The notes under the pieces were generated by a model that saw nothing but the letters and a program-made list of their open reading frames with translations, was not told the DNA's origin and searched no databases. Made by a program: the position numbers and the translations under genes. Positions 60,706-64,000 of a DNA stretch of 64,000 nt are shown here, in pieces (positions within the stretch are counted from its first letter, which is position 1; each line of letters begins with the position of its first letter). The DNA comes from Dryomyza anilis (lineage: Eukaryota > Arthropoda > Insecta > Diptera > Dryomyzidae): NCBI GenBank assembly GCA_951804985.1, contig OX638130.1, positions 98,081,700 through 98,145,699 on the forward strand, in the 5' to 3' direction.

Positions 60706-61711
60706 TGAAGTAAATTTATATTTAAAATTGGAAATTTTGTTCAAAAAGCTCTGTTTTCCACACTGCACCTGCGAGAGCAGTTAGTCAGAGCGTAATACAG
60801 TGATAGATAAAAAAAAACCATAAAACAAAAATAACTGCAACGTATTCGCGAATTTTTTGCCTTGTTGGCTATTCAAAAATTTCCCACAACAATGCGTTAC
60901 TCACAAATTTCCCACTTACTCTCTGAAGTAGAAAAAGGCGATGCGTAAAATAACATTCGTATTTCTCATCAATTTATGTGTGTGCGTGTGTTTGGTGCTC
61001 ACGCACTTTTGCTGTCACACACAAAGAAAGCTTTGTGTGCTTCGTGTCACTTTTAGCCTGGATAAACGAATGTCTAAACTTTAGGCATCGTCGGCTGTTC
61101 TTCTTGTTGCCTATGCTTTGCTGGCAACAAAGTCGTTATTGGGACGTGCGCCGACAGTCGACAGCCGAGAGACAGTCATCAGCCTACCTGTTGCTTAGCA
61201 ACTCTTGGCAAGGGCAGCATACAAATGGTTGGCAACCATGCGAGAGCCAGCTGCTCTTCCGTTTTGACAGTGTATATGTGTTTGAGTCTCTATATATGTA
61301 TGGAGTAGGTGTGTGTGTGACTGTGTGCGTTTTGTAGTATTTGTGTGTGCTCTGTGCCGCCATATTAAATACGAATATCAATAACCGAACGAGTCCTGTG
61401 AGTCCTGTCTTTAATAATTGCGGTTGATTTGGCAAACAGCTGCCACAGTCAAAAGATGCTTTGTGGATGTTTTTTTTCGGGGGCCTGGATTGTTATACAG
61501 ATAAAATTTAACGAATACATATTTTTTTCAAGAGTTTTTAAAGATTTGTAAAATTAAATTAAAGAAATTAAATTTATTTTAAAAATATTAAATATTGCAT
61601 ATTAAATGTTTAAAAATCAGTTTTCGATTTATGTTCTAAAAATATTTGAAAAATTTTTTTTAATTTTAATTTTAATTTTAAAAATAGAACAGAAAAACTA
61701 ATTATTAAACG
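60706..61711. other. Ordinary-complexity spacer with a 119-codon open frame
   Basis: The plus frame at 60978-61337 (C/F/L/W-rich, no domain recognised) overlaps a minus frame at 61184-61435 and ends in TGTGTG-type DNA. The composition is closer to normal than in the neighbourhood, but nothing shows it is translated. Confidence 0.4.
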
Positions 61712-61871
61712 AGTGATGATTGTGTGGTTCAGTAGCTAAGCACCTAGTGTGCTTGCCTATCAACTGCCATCGTTTCTGCTGACATGAGTTCAAATCCTAA
61801 CCACACCAATTTCATATATGGGGCATTTAATCTCAAGTGTACTTACAAAAAATAAAAATCATCAGTGATGA
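61712..61871 (+). mobile_element. Short tRNA-like SINE (family 3) with 8-bp TSD
   Basis: AGTGATGA lies at 61712-61719 and again at 61864-61871. Inside, a tRNA-like fold can be drawn: GTGTGGTT near 61722 pairs with AACCACAC near 61799. CAGTAGCTAAGCAC stands in for box A and GAGTTCAAATCCT for box B. A body of only about 50 bp follows, with an A-rich end (CAAAAAATAAAAATC). The head differs from families 1 and 2. The TSD is short, so confidence is lower. Confidence 0.7.
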
Positions 61872-62655
61872 ATACTTTTAAGATGAGAATAAATTTCAAT
61901 TATTGAGCGATATATTTAATCACATTAATGATGAAAATAAAAATCGCGCTTCGGTTGGCATTTTGTTTTTGTTCATCATCAATGACTTTTTTTGTGAAGT
62001 TTTTAAATTGATAAATATTTTTGAAATTTATATTTTACGAACTCTTGTCAAAACTAATGACAAATTCTACAAATTTTTTTGTCATCTGTTATAATTTTTA
62101 AAAATATTTCTTTACTACTTAAACAAATTTCAACATGTATTTGATAAGTTTAACATATATCTAGTCCATCAGCTTATCATTTTCTTACGTCAATATTTGT
62201 TATCAATTCAATACTAAATTAGAGTTCTGAGACTGCTTCAGCTTTATTGTTATTTTATGATAAATACACAAATACAACACAGACACATACACATACACAC
62301 AAAATACACACACACATATACATAAAATACAAACACATTTATACATTTTGTGGTCACACATTTGCTGGCCCGGATTGTTTTCTGTGCCTTGTATTTTGTG
62401 GCCTGTTTTTCGATTTTTGATACATTAAAACCAACTACTACACAGCTAAAAAAATATTTATATGTATAGTAAAAACTTTTACAATTTGAATGTATTTATT
62501 ATTTCAACAAAATGTTTTGTTAAACGTATAAATAAAATTGACATTCATGTTTTTGTTTTAACAGATTATTTTTGTAAATAATTGTTTTGCTAATATCACA
62601 AATAGTTTTGCTAATTTAGAACAAAGTTAAACTGAACCACAATATAATTGCATTT
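61872..62655. other. Spacer with CA-rich compound microsatellite
   Basis: ACACACATA/CATACACACA tracts at 62270-62345. The rest is AT-rich with no supported feature. Confidence 0.5.
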
Positions 62656-62659
62656 ACAA

Positions 62660-63410
62660 TAACCACCTTTTCCACCTTTTTAAAATATACATAAAGTTCA
62701 AAATTTACAAAATTAAAAAATACAAGTTTTGACTTTGTCATTGATTTTCTCAAAATTTCGTTACGGATGACCCCATTTTTTCCAATTTTTAATGATAATT
62801 CAGTTCATTCCCAGTACTATCCAACCAATTACAGTGATTTTAAACTTCAAAAATAATTAAACAATGACGTGTCTTGTGATTTGGTGGTTAAATTAAAAAA
62901 AAAAATCAAAATAATCGAGAAAAATTTTTAAACATTTAATAATATTGTAATCATTATCATATTACTTTACAGGATATATCTTCCGATCAAACAAACATTG
63001 TTTGTTTTATTTAAACCACCAAATAACAAGACCCACCACTGTTTAATTATTTCTGCAGCATTTCTTACCAGTTTAAAATCACAGTGATGAGTCAGAAAAT
63101 ACTGGGAATGAAAAGGTCTATCATTATAATTTTAAAACATGACAATGTCAAAATTTATACTTTTTATTTTTGTAAATCTCAAATTTACGGACATTTTAGA
63201 AAAGGAAGAAATCATGCGGTTCGAATATGTGATATACCATTGGAAAGATAATTTAATTACCTAAATCACGAGTGAAAATTGATATTAATTTATCAAAAAG
63301 ATTATACTTTATAACCAATTTTGTTGACTAGGTTACGTCAGTAATATGCATTTCTTAAACAAACACCCTGTATCTTAAAGTGGATGCAAAAATTGACATT
63401 TTTTTTAAAT
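62660..63410. repeat. Inverted pair of dispersed repeat X
   Basis: 62690-62900 is the minus-strand form (GACTTTGTCATTGATTTTCTC) and 63000-63410 the plus-strand form (CACTGTTTAATTATTTCTGC through GTCAGTAATATGCATTT), facing each other across about 100 bp. GATTTGGTGGTTAAATT faces ATTTAAACCACCAAAT. Such head-to-head pairing gives a foldback shape. Confidence 0.78.
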
Positions 63411-64000
63411 ATTGATGAACTGAACACCCTGTTCGCAATTAAACTCAATTAATTATTAAATCAATTAAACTCAATCTCCTGAACTCAACTAAAATAATTA
63501 TGAACTTCAATAAAAACATTTAAATATAAATCCAAATGATTATTATTTTTGTTTGTTCATTTTGTAATTTAAATAAATGTTTATAAATTTAACAAAAGGA
63601 TTGATTAATACAACGAAAAGCTTTTTTTATATTAGCAAATTATTTTGTAGTACTACACGCTGAAAAAAAATGGATCTTCCAAACATAATTTTGCAGGCAT
63701 TACATATATCTTTGGATTTTTATATAAACAAAAGTATTATTTCATTGCCAAACATATTTTTGTTTTCGTTCAAACATATTTATGTTCAGAATGAACAATT
63801 TTCGGCGTTCTTGCAAACATATATACGTTTTGATGTAAAAACATTTTATTTACATGTAAACATATTTATGTTTACATTTTATTTTATTGTAAAAAATGTA
63901 AATTTAGTGCTAATATCTTCTTTACATTTATTTATTTATATTATATAATTATAAACTTAAACTTTTATTATTTTTTTTATTACACATCTTTTGTTACTTA
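63411..64000. other. AT-rich end of window, CAAACATAT motifs
   Basis: Between 63675 and 63870 the phrase CAAACATATTT.TGTT recurs about five times, similar to the motifs at 56.5-58.3 kb. The 92-codon plus frame at 63670-63948 is a translation of it and is unrecognised. Confidence 0.45.

Noticed and set aside
60978..61337. 119-codon frame as a possible exon
   Set aside because: No recognised domain, biased C/F/L/W composition, overlap with a minus-strand frame, and its end lies in a TG-rich tract.

Overview
The window looks like nuclear non-coding DNA from an insect, most likely a higher fly (Diptera). It is very AT-rich and has no bacterial-style gene packing. It carries a fossil mariner of the DD41D type, tRNA-derived SINEs, a decayed non-LTR reverse transcriptase and many AT-rich tandem repeats. 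I found no host protein-coding exon, rRNA gene or functional tRNA gene I could defend. The many short ORFs are chance frames in low-complexity DNA or decayed transposon frames. The window could be a long intron, an intergenic desert or repeat-rich peripheral chromatin; the sequence alone does not say which.

Layout. 0-7.6 kb: three arrays of a roughly 19-bp AT minisatellite (two in one orientation, one inverted) separated by ordinary-complexity spacers. 7.6-10.8 kb: a tRNA-derived SINE with a 13-bp target-site duplication, then an older dispersed repeat split by an element that contains a perfect 65-bp-arm palindrome and a 15-bp minisatellite, then a 210-bp TA-flanked MITE. 11.6-14.0 kb: a T/G-rich, strand-asymmetric higher-order tandem repeat. 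14.6-15.2 kb and 20.6-21.6 kb: copies of a hairpin-structured (foldback-like) element. 16.2-17.3, 22.9-24.9, 28.6-29.5 and 31.4-31.9 kb: more 19-bp arrays. 18.2-19.9 kb: a 381-bp-period duplication and a reverse-transcriptase fossil. 25.9-26.8 and 42.7-42.9 kb: very homogeneous 9-bp arrays. 37.7-38.8 and 45.6-46.6 kb: inverted copies of one terminal-inverted-repeat element. 40.3-41.5 kb: a second copy of the 8.2-kb-type element, with an internal 140-bp tandem repeat. 47.3-48.7 kb: a 1.42-kb element with long inverted repeats, CACTA termini and a TAA duplication. 50.4 kb: a 5'-truncated copy of the first SINE. 51.1-52.4 kb: the mariner. 53.6-54.7 kb: the second MITE copy and an inverted 19-bp array. 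55.9-64 kb: two further SINE families, a 16-bp array in which every unit contains a dyad, and an inverted pair of an older repeat.

No genes work together here. What stands out is the density and diversity of non-autonomous mobile elements and of related short-period arrays. One 19-bp family alone recurs at eight loci in both orientations and covers roughly an eighth of the window. The most interesting candidates for undescribed elements are the hairpin family, the CACTA-ended element, the three SINE families and the palindrome-bearing element at 8.2 kb.
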